A stretch of 64,000 nt of DNA from Glebionis coronaria (lineage: Eukaryota; Streptophyta; Magnoliopsida; Asterales; Asteraceae). The notes beneath the pieces are model-generated. The model was not told the origin of the DNA and did not search any database. It worked only from the letters and a program-made list of their open reading frames with translations. Location: the NCBI GenBank assembly GCA_025667525.1, contig CM046879.1, forward strand, positions 357,673,628 to 357,737,627, written 5' to 3'. This document shows, one piece after another, positions 50,140-61,926 of the stretch; the stretch's first letter is position 1, and every line of letters begins with the position of its first letter. Made by a program: the position numbers and the translations under genes.

Positions 50140-50160
50140 TTTTTCGTTCTTTGCAGGTGC
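50140..50160 (+). promoter_or_regulatory. Possible 3' splice site before ATH-2 gag
   Basis: A pyrimidine run ending CGTTCTTTGCAG (CAG at 50154-50156) precedes the gag ATG by four bases. The same arrangement in ATH-1 suggests a leader intron; no donor was assigned. Confidence 0.4.
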
Positions 50161-52353
50161 ATGCGTACACGATCAACGTCTTATCAAGAGCCCGAGACTC
50201 TCGATAACCTAGACATGGCCGGTGTACACAACAACAATAATAATCCACCTCAAAAAAACATGAATAATAACAACAATGAAACTCTACCGGATAATCGTCC
50301 TATGATCGAACTTTTGCAAGCACATGTAGAGGGCAACAACGATCCTATTGTCATACCCGCGATTGCAGCCAACAACTTTGAGCTCAAATCCGGCTTTATT
50401 CAAATGGTCTCTGCTCAACCATTCTTGGGGCGTACCATTGATGATCCGCATGACCACATCAAAAGATTCCTTCAACTCACGAATACGGTCAAATTCAATG
50501 GTGTTCCACAAGAGGTAATCTGCTTACAACTTTTTCCTTTCTCCTTAGAGGGACAAGCCCGACATTGTCTTGCAAAGGAACCGCCACAAAGTATTCTTAC
50601 GTGGACGGAGTTAGAGACCAAATTCATAAACTACTTTTTCCCACCCTCTCGTATTATCGCTTTGCGGAATGAAATTATTAATTTTGAACAAAAGTACGAT
50701 GAGTCTATTAGTGAATCTTGGGACAATTTTAAAGATCTTTTAAGAAAGTGCCCACAAGATGGTTTTACCTAAGTGCACCAAATTAATACTTTTTACAATG
50801 GTTTAAGCATGAATGACCAAGATTCACTAAATAGTGCCTCGGGGGGTAATATTTTGGTTAAGAGTTCTAATGCCGCTTGGGATATTATTGAGAATAAGTC
50901 TAGAGTGCAAACCAAGAGTGTTCGGACCAATGCTGCTAGTGCTAGCACTAGTGACAACGACAAGAGACTTGACAAAATTACTTCGCTTCTTGAATCGCTT
51001 GCTGCCCACACCGCTAACAATACCAAAAGCATCAACGCTCAAGTCAATGATGTAAGCCAACCATGTGAAATATGCGGGGGTCCTCACTCTTACACTACTT
51101 GTACCTCCACCCAAGAATATCCTTGTGAGAATGTTAACGCAGCATACGGTACCTATCCTCCGGCCGGTTATCAAGCTCGCCCTCAAGGTGACCGCAACTT
51201 GCTCAGCTATCGCTCAAACAACTTTCTTTCCCCGCCTGGTTTTCCTCCAACCAATCAAAACCAACAACAAAACCTTAACTAAACCAACCAAAACCAACCT
51301 CGAGCACCATACCAACCACCTTAAATACAACCATATCCACCTCAAAATCCTACTCAAGTTTACCAACCCACTCCTTACCAACCACCTGCTTATCAAGCAC
51401 CTCCTCCTACTCAACCCACCGTTTTCAACCACGAGGTCGAAACGTACATGCGGACGAATGATGTGTTGGTGAAGAATCTGCAGACCCAGATTATTAATTT
51501 GAAGGGCGACATGGTGAAACAAGGGAATGATCTTAGAGCCGATATGCGAAACTCTTTGAGTAGTCAAACGAATGACCTAAGGGACATGATGGTTGGTTTC
51601 TTCCAAGGAAATCAAACCTCTTCTTCGGGTACTCTTCCGAGTAACACCGTTGCTAATCCAAGAGGGGAGATGAAAGCAATCACCACTCGCAGTGGAAAAG
51701 GTACCAAGGAACCCGAGCTTCCTATACCTACACCGGTGATTGTGACAAAGGAAAACGAGTCACCTACTCATATTCCTCAAACTTCTACTTCCCCAATTCC
51801 TCCACCTTTTACTTCTACCCCTCCACCACCCAAGGATGTGAGTGATCCTACAATCCCAAAGCTTTCCTCTTCTTCTGATATACCTTATCCCTCAAGGTTG
51901 AGGAAAGAGAAGCTCAAAAGAAAGGATGATATTCAAGTTTCAAACTTTCTCAAAATGTTTAAACAATTGAAGTTCAACATCTCCTTCGCTGAGGATCTCG
52001 CTCACATGCCTAAATACGCGAAGATGTTTAAAGATCTTCTTAGTGACAAGGAAAAGCTTCTTAATATTGCTAATACCCAACTTAATGAGAATTGCTCCGC
52101 GGTTCTCTTAAGGAAATTGCCAACCAAACTTGGTGATCCGGGTCGTTTCTTAATCCCTTGCAACTTCCCGGGAGTAGAGAATTGCATGGCCCTAGCCGAT
52201 CTAGGTGCTAGTATCAACTTAATACCTTTAAGCGTTTGGAAGCAATTATCTCTCCCTGAGCTAGTCCCCACCAAAATGACTTTGGAATTAGCCAACCGTA
52301 CGGTTACTTATCTGCGGAATTGCTTGGAAAATTTCCGATATCCGCGGAATTGA
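50161..52353 (+). pseudogene. ATH-2 gag-protease, broken
   Basis: Starts MRTRSTSYQEPETLDNLD, Asn-rich, then the capsid region (a WTELETKFINYFFPPS stretch), knuckle CEICGGPHSYTTC (near 51070), a Pro/Gln-rich linker, ATTRSG, and protease ALADLGASINLIPLSVW (near 52190). In-frame stops lie at 50770, 51280 and near 51322; the frame is otherwise continuous. The protease is cut after NRTVTY: the next conserved sequence (GIDP near 52350) belongs close to RT, so the C-terminal half of the protease and the linker are deleted. Confidence 0.92.
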
Positions 52354-55086
52354 TCCAAACTTTTGTACTCACAAAATTCTCATGGAAGATGACTTTAAAC
52401 CCGCAATCTAAAGCCAAAGAAGGGTTAATCCTCGAATTCATGACGTCATCAAACAAGAGGTTATCAGACTTCTAGATGCCAGAATGATCTACCCTATTTC
52501 GGATTCGCCATGGCTAAGTCCCGTCCATTGAGTCCCAAAGAAAGGCGGAATAACCGTTGTTCCCAATGACCACAACGAGTTGATTCCTACTCGTCTCGTT
52601 ACTGGGTGGAGAGTTTGTATCGACTATCGCAAACTCAATGATGCCACGAGAAAAGATCACTTTCCTCTTCCTTTCATGGATCAAATGCTCCAGCGTCTAG
52701 CGGGTAATGACTATTACTGCTTCTTAGACGGTTTCTCCGGGTATTTTCAAATTCCCATCGATCCTAAAGACCAAGAGAAAAACACATTCACTTTTCCCTA
52801 CGGAACATTTGCTTACAAACGCATGCCTTTCGGCTTATGCAATGCTCCTGGGACATTCCAAAGGTGTATGATGGCTATCTTCCATGACATGGTTGAAGAA
52901 ACTATGGAAGTCTTCATGGATGGTTTCTCGGTTTATGGCGATTCAATCTCTGCTTGCCTTGCCAATTTAGAACGTATGCTTAAGCGGTGTGAAGACACTC
53001 GCCTTGTTCTTAATTGGGAAAAATGTCATTTCATGGTAAAAGAGGGCATCGTGCTAGGACACAAAATCTCCAAAGCCGGTCTTGAAGTGGACCGTGCTAA
53101 AGTCGATGTTATTGCAAAATTGCCTCCACCTTCAACCGTGAAGGGTGTGAGAAGTTTCCTCGGTCATGCGGGCTTCTACCGTCGATTTATAAAAGATTTT
53201 TCTAAAATCGCTCGCCCGATGACCCACCTCTTGGAAAAAGATACTCCTTTTATCTTTTCCAAAGAGTGTATTGAATCCTTCAACTTTCTTAAGGATAAGC
53301 TAACTAAGGCACCGATCTTGGTTACCCCTAATTAGGAGCTACCTTTTGAGTTGATGTGCGATGCTAGCGACTTTGCTATTGGAGCGATTTTGGGACAAAG
53401 AGTGAACAAACACTTCCAACCAATCCATTACGCTAGCAAGACAATGACAGGGGCTCAATTGCATTACACGACAACCGAAAAAGAGCTTTTAGCTGTTGTC
53501 TATGCTTTTGAAAAATTCGCCCCTATCTTGTCCTTTCCACCACCATCGTGTATACCGACCATTCCGCGTTGAAGTACTTGTTAACTAAACAAGATTCTAA
53601 ACCAAGGCTTCTTCGCTGGGTTTTACTACTTCAAGAATTTAAAATCAAAATTCGAGATAAGAAGGGAGCTGAAAACCTAGCCACGGATCATCTCAGTAGA
53701 CTTGAGGATCCTTATCAAGGGGATCATCCGAACAAAGAGATCAATGACTCTTTTCCCCTTGAGACCTTAATGTCTATCAACTCGAATTTTGATTAGACCC
53801 CGTGGTTTGCGGACATTGCAAACTACTTGGCGGGTGGAATTCTCATTGATAGATTAACATCCCAACAAAAGAAAAAGTTCTTCAAAGATATTAAGACTTA
53901 CTTTTGGGATGACCCGTATCTCTTCAAACAATGCGCTGATTTGATTATTCGTCGATGTGTTGATGGACCGGCAGCTTTAGACATTTTCGAAGCTTGCCAC
54001 AAAGGACCCACCGGTGGTCACTTTGGTCCCAACTTCACCGTAAAGAAAGTGTTTGACTTGGGATTTTATTGGCCCTCCATTTATCGTGACGCTCAAGAAA
54101 TGGTGAAAAATTGTGATGCTTGCCAACGACAAGGCAAGATCACACATAAAGATGAGATGCCTCAAAATTTCATACAAGAATGTGAAATCTTTGATGTATG
54201 GGGCATCGACTTTATGGGGCCATTCCCTTCATCTAAAGGAAACAAATACATCCTTGTAGTCGTTGACTACGTTTCTAAATGGGTTGAAGCCAAAGCTTTA
54301 CCCACTAACGATGCAAGGGTGGTTTGTAACTTTTTGAAGTCGCTATTCGCTAGATTTGGTGTGCCTCGTGCCATTATTAGTGATCGCGGGACTCATTTTT
54401 GCAATGATCAATTCACAAGAGTCATGGCTAAGTATGGTGTCAATCATCGTCTTTCCACCGCATACCACCCACAAACTAATGGGCAGGCTGAAATATCTAA
54501 CTGAAGGTTAAAGCGAATTCTTGAACGAACCGTGGGAGAGCATCGTGCCTCATGGGCCGATAAACTTGATGATGCTCTATGGGCTTTTTGTACCGCATAC
54601 AAGACTCCGATTGGTTGTACACCATATCGTTTCGTGTACGGGAAAGCATGCCACCTTCCCATTGAGTTGGAGCACAAGGCTTACTGGGCCTTGAAGTGGG
54701 CTAACTTCGATATCAACAAAGCAGGTGACCTACGCAAAATCCAACTCAATGAGCTCAATAAACTCCGGAATGATGCTTATGAAAATTCTTTGATCTATAA
54801 GGAAAAGACTAAGCTCATTCATGACTCTAAGATTAAAAACCGAGAGTTCCAAGTTGGAGACAAAGTTTTACTCTTCAACTCTCGGTTGAAAATCTTTTCG
54901 GGCAAGCTGAAATCTCGTTGGTCCGGCCCATTCACCATTGCCCAAATTTTTCCATATGGTACTCTCGAGCTCGCTCAACCTAATGGACCTAATTTTAAGG
55001 TGAATGGCCAACGAGTGAAGTTATACTTTGGTGAGGACATCTCTCATGAGATGATTCCATCCCTCACCACGTTTCCCATGAACTAG
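52354..55086 (+). pseudogene. ATH-2 pol: RT, RNase H, integrase
   Basis: The RT has WRVCIDYRKLNDATRKDHFPLP, FLDGFSGYFQI, MPFGLCNAPGTFQRCM. Its catalytic loop reads VFMDGFSVYG: the second Asp of FMDD is Gly (52922-52924). RNase H carries MCDASDFAIGAILGQR and [15 protein letters not shown], then a frameshift near 53520 and [11 protein letters not shown]. Integrase has a zinc region ([19 protein letters not shown]), [24 protein letters not shown] and a C-terminal GPFTIAQIFPYGT. In-frame stops at 53333, 53794 and 54502. The wording is typical of Athila. Confidence 0.94.
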
Positions 55087-57019
55087 TGTTGGGTCGAGTC
55101 AGGCTCGTGACTCGTTTATAAAAAATAAGCGCTTCTCGGGAGGCAACCCGAGTATCTATCCCTTTCCGTTTTACCTCCTAAGTGTAGGGGGACCTATATA
55201 GGTTGTTTGTGTTTGTGTGGTGATGTGATTACAGGGATGAATGCACTTTTGGAACCTTTGAAGAACCGTGCTCCCGTGTTATCCGAAATCCAGTTCTATC
55301 TCTCAACTATCGTGATTTAATTGTCTTCATACTCACATTTGAAATTGATCACTTTAGTCGTCTCTTCCTTAACTTGATTTAACCAACGTGCACAATATCA
55401 TAAGTGTAGGGGAGACTTTTCCCACATGCTTAAACATTGAGGATAATGTTTATATTAAGTGTAGGGGGACTTCTATCGAAGTTTTAAGTGGACTTTTCCA
55501 TTAAAATTCCTTCATTTAACCGGAAAATCATCTTTTTCAGCATTTTTCAAATTTTTAATTAACTTTGGCCATATAGTCGTAATTTTTAAATTTTTATCGT
55601 TGCTTTCATATGTATATATCCCACAATAAAGTCAAAAGTATTAACAAAGTGGTGTAGCTAGTTTTAAAGTCTTTGACATATTAGGCCCGTTGCGATTATT
55701 TTGACTCAACCCGAATAGACTTATCCAAGTTTATTCAAGCTAGTATCCTTAACCATGTAGACCTTAATTGGTTTATTAGGCTAAACATCCACGAGTCTCA
55801 TTACTTGAGATTTTAAATTGTGGAGAACGAGAAATGATAGAGTCAATTATAAGTCGGTATTCTTGCACAAGCACACTTGGTGTGATTATAAGCCTATTCT
55901 CCCATCGCTTGCTAATAATTTATCTGCAATAAGTAAGGTTGTACGATTTTATTAAATAACTTAGCTTCTAGCCCAAGATCGTTTAAAAGTTGCTCGGTAA
56001 TGATAAGAGTTCATAGCCAAGGCATAACTAATGAAGCGGGGCGCGAAGATTGGCGAGTCCGAAAAGGCCCTAACAAGGCATGAGGATTCCATTTTATTGC
56101 TAAAGATCCAAGGTGATGTGAAAGGCATTATTCCCAAAATCAATATGAAGGATCAAGACTTACGACGAAAAGTAATCAACTCCCATAAAGATCATGGAGA
56201 AGTCTATCCAAAAAGACCCTAACAGGGTATGAGGATAAATAGATCCAAGTCCGAAAAGGAGGCGGATCGTTGTATCTCAAAATCCCAAATAACGATTGAA
56301 GAAATAATGATGAAGTCGTGGTCAACAAAGCTGGAGTATCTCTCAAAAGTCTCCAAGTGAAGAAACTCTATTAACGAAGAGAAGACCATTGTCTCAAGAA
56401 CGTCTCTCAAGATATGAAGTATGAAGTACATACCAAATATCGGCCCGAGAAAGGTCTCAAATCGTGAAGCGAGTTATGCCAAGATATGAACTTTTTGAGG
56501 TCCCGAGAAGCAGTTTTAAGAGATTTTGTCCTTTAGCTAACTGTTAATCAAATCGTCCTACTTTGCTTTCAGCCTAAATAAACTATCGCAATAAGTCCAA
56601 AAATGCATCTTCGTGATCATTCTAAGACAACAATAAAATACAAGAGATACACCTAGGAATAAAGGAGTTTAAGCATATAATTAAGCCATGTGTGTAAGTG
56701 TTTGTTTTGCAAACTTATAATAACAATGATCTCATTTTTAAGCTTAGTTTGGGGAACGTGAAACTCGAGGGTGATAAAGCTTCGCAGCACCAAAGCCCTA
56801 ATGTAAGTCTTAGATGTCTTTGCAAGTTATTTCCATGTAGTTATTTTCAAGTGAAAATGGTTTTCTATCCCTTTTGTTTCATTCAAGCTTTTATATATCT
56901 CTTTAGTAGTAGTGGTTATTGTTAATAAGGCCAAGGTTGATTGATTATGAGAAAAGTGTAATTTTGCTTTGTCACTAAGCATTGCATGAGGGCATGGCAA
57001 TGGTTAAGTATAGGGGATT
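55087..57019 (+). other. ATH-2 long 3' non-coding region and polypurine tract
   Basis: 1.9 kb without a credible large gene; no env-like ORF is recognisable. It has four AAGTGTAGGGG-type purine tracts: about 55181, 55402, 55457 and the terminal AAGTATAGGGGATT (57006-57019) that directly precedes the 3' LTR. A 63-codon frame (56031-56222) resembles that of ATH-1 at 7410-7610. Confidence 0.8.
56031..56222 (+). CDS. Small ORF in ATH-2 3' region
   Basis: 63 codons starting MKRGAKIGESEKALTRHE, similar to the ATH-1 frame at 7610-7410. It is basic, with no recognised domain. It might be a relic of a lost third ORF or an accessory peptide. Confidence 0.3.
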   Translation: MKRGAKIGESEKALTRHEDSILLLKIQGDVKGIIPKINMKDQDLRRKVINSHKDHGEVYPKRP

Positions 57020-57770
57020 TGATAGGTGTGAAAACACCCATCCTTTTACCACTTATTTTTTGCTAAAACAAGACCAAAACGCGTATTTAATGTCATTTGT
57101 TTGGAATTATGCGTGGTTTGTGTGTTTGTTGTGTTTTCAGATCCAACCGGATAAATATTGAAGAAAACATGGGATTGCACGGGTTTTATCGAAGAAAAAG
57201 ACGAAAAGACAAAGTCTATAGTCCAAGAGATGCAAAAGATTTGAAGTCAATGGGCCTATTTGAAGATTTATCGAAGAAAAGGACCAAAGATGGAAGATTT
57301 ACATATGTCGAAGAACTCAAGTCTATTAAACGAAGAAATTAAAAGACGAGTTGAATTTATTCGTCGACAAATCCCGAATCGAAATCGAAAACGTCAACTT
57401 TTCTGAAAAGACGAGAAGACAAGAAAAAAGGGAGGAAGCCCACTCACCAACCAACTTGGAGACCTATAAATAGGAGTCCCTTCACACATTTAGACTAGTT
57501 TTTTAATATTCTAGTTTTTTTTCTTTCTTTGTTTCGTAGGGTAACCAACACCATTAAGGTGTTGGCGATTTTTAATTTTTGTTAAATCAAAGGATCTTGT
57601 AAGTTTTTAATCTTCCTTTTTGTTTACTTAATCTTAATCAATCAATATCATCTTTCCTTTAATCTTGTTCATCTTTCTCTCTTTGATTCAAAGTCTTAAG
57701 TTTCTACTTGGTTGATTTTAATCTTTAAAAGTAAGTGGGTTTTATGTTTTTAGTGTTTTGGTTTGATGTT
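57020..57770 (+). repeat. ATH-2 3' LTR, truncated
   Basis: Matches 48188-48937 closely (start TGATAGGTGTG, small ORF 57097-57342, TATA near 57463) up to GTTTGATGT at about 57769. It then stops, lacking the last ~1 kb including the TTCCGAAT array. Confidence 0.92.
57097..57342 (+). CDS. Small basic ORF in ATH-2 3' LTR
   Basis: 81 codons, sister of 48265-48510 with only a few residue changes (for example FRSN for FRAN, KDKV for KDEV). Unknown function, possibly non-coding. Confidence 0.35.
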   Translation: MFGIMRGLCVCCVFRSNRINIEENMGLHGFYRRKRRKDKVYSPRDAKDLKSMGLFEDLSKKRTKDGRFTYVEELKSIKRRN

Positions 57771-58388
57771 TACGTGAATCAAAGGAGAACGAACACACTA
57801 ACAACCTTGCAATAAATCAATCACCAAAAATTAACCAACAAACCCTTGTGTGTGTTTATACCCGGCGGCCAAGAGAGAACCAAAAGAGAGATTTAGGGTT
57901 TTGTTTATTTTCAAATTTCTGTAATTATGAAAATAAGTTTTCCCTTTTTCTTGTTTAGTAAAAATTTAAATGGGCTTGGCCCTTGTCTTGTTTTCTAGCC
58001 GCGGTTATGATGGGGCCCACAAGGGTAACCCATATTTTTTTCGTGTCTAATATTAAGTGTGTTCTCGTGTTCGTGTTTACATGATTTAAATAGTTATCGT
58101 TCGTGTCTTATTATATTTATTTATGATCGTAATAAATATACATAATACGTAATACTAAGCTCGTGATTATTTACGTTCATGATTTCATGTTCGTATGTTC
58201 GTGATTATAATTATTATTGAAATAATTATCGTGTCTTAATACGTATTAAATACTTATCGTGTTATCACACGTACGTAATCATTGTAAATCTTGTTCGTGA
58301 AACGTAAACATGCTATAAAAGGAAAATTCTAATCATGTACGTACGATCGTAAGGGTACTATTCATGGTAAAAGCATGCGGGTTTTAGA
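57771..58388 (-). repeat. TEK-4: LTR fragment related to TEK-2
   Basis: On the minus strand it starts TCTAAAACCCGCATGC, close to the TEK-2 LTR start, and follows it for about 620 bp (CATGAATAGTACCCTTA, GGGCCCCAT, TTTGGCCGCC, GTTTGTTGATCTTTGAT-like blocks). It is clearly more diverged than the TEK-2 LTRs from each other. It ends abruptly against the truncated ATH-2 LTR. Its start abuts COP-2 RNase H, so it had inserted into COP-2. Confidence 0.85.
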
Positions 58389-58390
58389 GC

Positions 58391-58726
58391 TGTGCTCAAA
58401 TTCTTTCGATGAGATCGTAATTAACCGACTATGGTCTAGGTTTTAACAAAATTCCGATGTACTATGACAATAAAAGTACAATTGCCTTATGCTGCAACAA
58501 CGTTCAATTCTCCCGGTCGAAGCATATTTACTTTCACTACCACCTTATCAAGGAGCAAGTGGAAAATGGAGTGATCGAGCTTTACTTTGTCCGATCTGAG
58601 TATCAATTGGCAGATATTTTCATGAAGGCTTTAGATCGCGCTCGAATGGAATTTTTGGCCGACAAGCTAGGTTTGAGAACTTTCTCGCCTGAGACTCTAA
58701 AGGAATTGGCAGATGAAGCGAAATAA
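58391..58726 (+). pseudogene. COP-2 RNase H, C-terminal part
   Basis: From a CAQIL start through an in-frame TAA (58421-58423) and LTDYGLGFNKI to MYYDNKSTIALCCNN, the DNKS motif of copia RNase H. Then come SRSKHIYFHYHLIKEQVENG, VRSEYQLADIFMKAL and LGLRTFSPETLKEL, ending at 58724-58726. In relatives the sequence near FMKAL reads FTKPL. N-terminally truncated by TEK-4. Confidence 0.92.
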
Positions 58727-61592
58727 TAGTGGTGGTAAACTATTCTCCGTATCCTTGGTGATCATCTGTATATATTGTTTATATTTTTATCCACAAAAGT
58801 AAAATACAAAAATATAAAACAATATAAAAACCATAAAAATTGAAAAATTCAGAAAAATCCAAAAATATTTTTAATTTATTTTTCAAATGCATGGCTTTTG
58901 GGACGATAATATTTACGGTCTTAGAAATGTTGATTAATATTGACACGGCGCCATAAATAGATTTCGTACAAAAGTTGTAAATATTTCATAAAACATGCAT
59001 ATATGGCTTGTAGTTATTTCTGACTGCAACCTGCTTTTCATATTAAAGTCAAGTATTTCTTTGAAAGCTTTGGCTCAACAACGGAAATTAACTTTCTCGG
59101 GCATGGTTTACTTTATAACCATGTAAGGGATTGTGTTTACGTTATAGCACAATCTAACACGATATATGTACGCATCAGTGCATTTATTTGTTAAAACAAG
59201 AGAAATCTTGTTTTTATGAAGTTATCATCTCTACATCGTAGAAATCTACAATTGGTATCTATATACTCGACGATGCGACTATTCAAACGACGACTACAAC
59301 TCTTTCAATAGAACACGGGTCAATAATTGAGGGGGAGCAATTGTCAAGTATTCAGAATCTTCGATGCCGCAAGTGCCAAGTTTACTAATTGATGTCAAGA
59401 CAACAATACCAATCGTACCTGTGGTGTCAAGAGATGACTTTAGACGTGACGAGGTGACCAACATTTGCCTACAAGAACCATTTGATCTTATCATATGATG
59501 TTCTCATCAATCAGGTCCAACCTTGTCAATTTATTCTAATATGGTGAATCTATGATCATTTTGCTCATCGGTATCATATCTCAACATTTGGTATCATGAA
59601 GATAAAACAGACTTGCATTTTTCTTCCCAAAAACTTTGTTAAAACTTCATTAAATCAATTGATGTCAAAAATATCAGTTGGGTTAATATTTTTAATATGG
59701 GGGAGAAAATGTGATTTAATATGGGAAATGATTAATCAAAAATGGGTTGACTTAACGTGATGGCTCATCCCAACATGTGCGAAATGTTTTCGAATATCGT
59801 GGCATATGTTAAGGGGGAGCAAAACGGATTTGCACATCAAAATGGATTTTCATGGTGACATATACTTACCCTCAACCCATTTATTTCACGACGATGAAGA
59901 TTGTGGTGACATAAGGATGGTAGGATAGGTTAAGTCCAATGATTCTTCCAGAATCGGAGGAATCTTCCCAAGGACATTCCATAGCTAGAAATAGTAGTCC
60001 TTAGGAAAGATGGAGAAAGATTGTGAACGTAGCTGAATGCCAACCAAGTACTTAAGTTAGCACTGGAACAATCACAACAAGGTGCTAGTTATGACGTATT
60101 GGTAAGCATTGAAGGGGTTGAAGAATGAAAAAGAATTGTATAGATAAAGGGTGAAAACAAAGAAGCCCTCCTTACAACATTAGGTAGAAACTGGGTCAAC
60201 TCATTAGCTATTGAGATTATTTTTAATGACGATCGATATTGAAGATAGACATCATGGACCTAGTGATGCAATGCACAACCCATCCCAGCTAACTCAGATA
60301 TCTCTCAAAAGATATTTGTTTTAATCACACGGAGATCAACACGTTATCTATCGATTTATTCACTCCGAGTAAATTGGTATTGAAATAGTGGCACTCTTCT
60401 CCAGCCTCCGATCACTAAAAATCCAAAATGCACGATCGAGTCTAGAGCCATTTGAGATCTTTAAATATCTCATTAGGACACACTTCCATATTTCCTTGCT
60501 TCTTCACACACTATGAAAAGTAAGAAAGATATTAAGAGTCCTACTTAAAATCTTCATGATATTGCCTGATCATCTCCGAGTAATACGCAAGTATTTACAA
60601 TGAAGATGGAAATCCTTCTTGAGCGAACATTAAAAAGCTCATGGTAGGTGACTTGTGCGATTCTTTATGAATCAAACTTGTGATAACTGGAAAGCAACAG
60701 TGGTTTAATTCTTAACTGAATCTAAACACGTTTCATGCCTCTACGCAATATCTTAGTGATCTTGCCAGAACACTTAGAGTGACACTCTTAAGTGTTTACA
60801 GTGATGAGCAGAAATCCTTCTAGTGTTAACATCAAACAACACTTGGTAGGTAATTTGCAAGATTCTATATGAATCAAGCTCGTGACAACTGGAAAGCAAC
60901 GATGGTGCGATTCTTTAATGAATCAAACTTGTTCCAGGAATCGGTATTGACGGCTTCAATCATGCAGATAATTTTATTCAAATGATTCACTCTTTATGTT
61001 CGCAATCAGCTTTGGACGGTCGAGTAAAGAGAATGGGTTTACCCGCGAAATCTTGTCAAGGAGATTTTTTAATTAAATATACCTACCACAAGTACAATAT
61101 TTTATATCGTCCAACGGTCTTCACCGACCGGAGGTAAAATGCTACCGAATTAGAATGAAATGTTCAAAGCCATTTCGTTCGTGTCTACTTATGTTACTAC
61201 ATTTGAAGACGGTGGCGTTACGGTGTTCGAGAAGAAATCGTCCCTGCATGCTTATACTTTATGCACTTAATACTTCATCTAATTCAAGAAAGCCTAAAAG
61301 TAAAGTCTTCCGCTGTATCGAACTCTGAAGCTTTCAAGAATTACGAAGATATAAGTATGTGGGACATGAAGTTACGAAGAGGCGAATATCATAAGTGATG
61401 GATGCACAAGATCCAGGAAAGAGATTAATGCTTAAGATTGATATCAAAGATCACATCAGCATGTTCACCTGAAAAAAAAAAGAAAGAAAGACGAAGACTA
61501 CAAGCTCAAGACAAGCATAATATGCTAGGTTTATTTTATCATTGTAAATCGGGTAACGCCCTTGTTTGGAGTGACCTCCCTTAGGGGGAGAT
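58727..61592 (+). other. COP-2 long 3' non-coding region
   Basis: 2.9 kb with no gene I can support. It contains several purine runs (TGAGGGGGAGC near 59329, ATGGGGGAGAAAA near 59698, TTAAGGGGGAGC near 59810) and a diverged duplication of roughly 150 bp with a ~200-bp period. The copies, near 60560-60700 and 60760-60930, both contain GAAATCCTTCT and AACTGGAAAGCAAC. The terminal tract TTAGGGGGAGAT abuts the LTR. Confidence 0.7.
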
Positions 61593-61926
61593 TGTTGGAA
61601 ATACGTATTTACGTATTTAGGAATATTCGGTCACTCCGACAATATATTAAGTAGTAGCTCGTAGTCTAGATACTTTATATTAATTAAACAAGGAAAAGCC
61701 CGGTCCATGTCATGTATGGCCGGCCCAACTTGTAAGCCCAAGCCCATCTCATGGGCTTGTTATATAAACCCTCTCCTTAGTTAGAGAGGGTGTGGTTCAC
61801 TTAATAATTTCACATAGTTAAAGTGTGTTTTCTTCATACTTTCTCACTCTAAGTGTGTGTGTGTTCTCACCATCTATCTATCTCTTTCTCTCTCTAGAAT
61901 ATAAGCAAGATTTACAATATCTTACA
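61593..61926 (+). repeat. COP-2 3' LTR
   Basis: About 334 bp, starting TGTTGGAAATACG directly after the polypurine tract. A TATA box TATATAAA (61761-61768) is followed by a CCCTCTC/GAGAGGG hairpin. The right end is placed at TTACA (61926) because gypsy RT coding DNA resumes there; it could be off by a few bases. Confidence 0.82.

Larger units (their letters stand above)
48188..57770 (+). mobile_element. ATH-2: Athila-type element with complete domain set, truncated at right
   Basis: 5' LTR 48188-49949, tRNA-Asp-type primer site 49952, gag, protease, RT, RNase H and integrase, a 1.9-kb 3' non-coding region, polypurine tract and the first ~750 bp of a 3' LTR. It inserted into the internal part of TEK-1 (left flank ...TAACTGT). 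The right target duplication is lost because the 3' LTR ends abruptly at a minus-strand LTR fragment of another family. It is the best reference here for reading ATH-1. Confidence 0.93.
58389..61926 (+). mobile_element. COP-2: 3' part of a second Ty1/copia element
   Basis: C-terminal RNase H (58391-58726), ~2.9 kb of non-coding DNA, polypurine tract (61582-61592) and 3' LTR (61593-61926). The 5' part was lost on the TEK-4/ATH-2 side. It appears to sit in the chromovirus RT fragment TEK-5. Confidence 0.82.
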
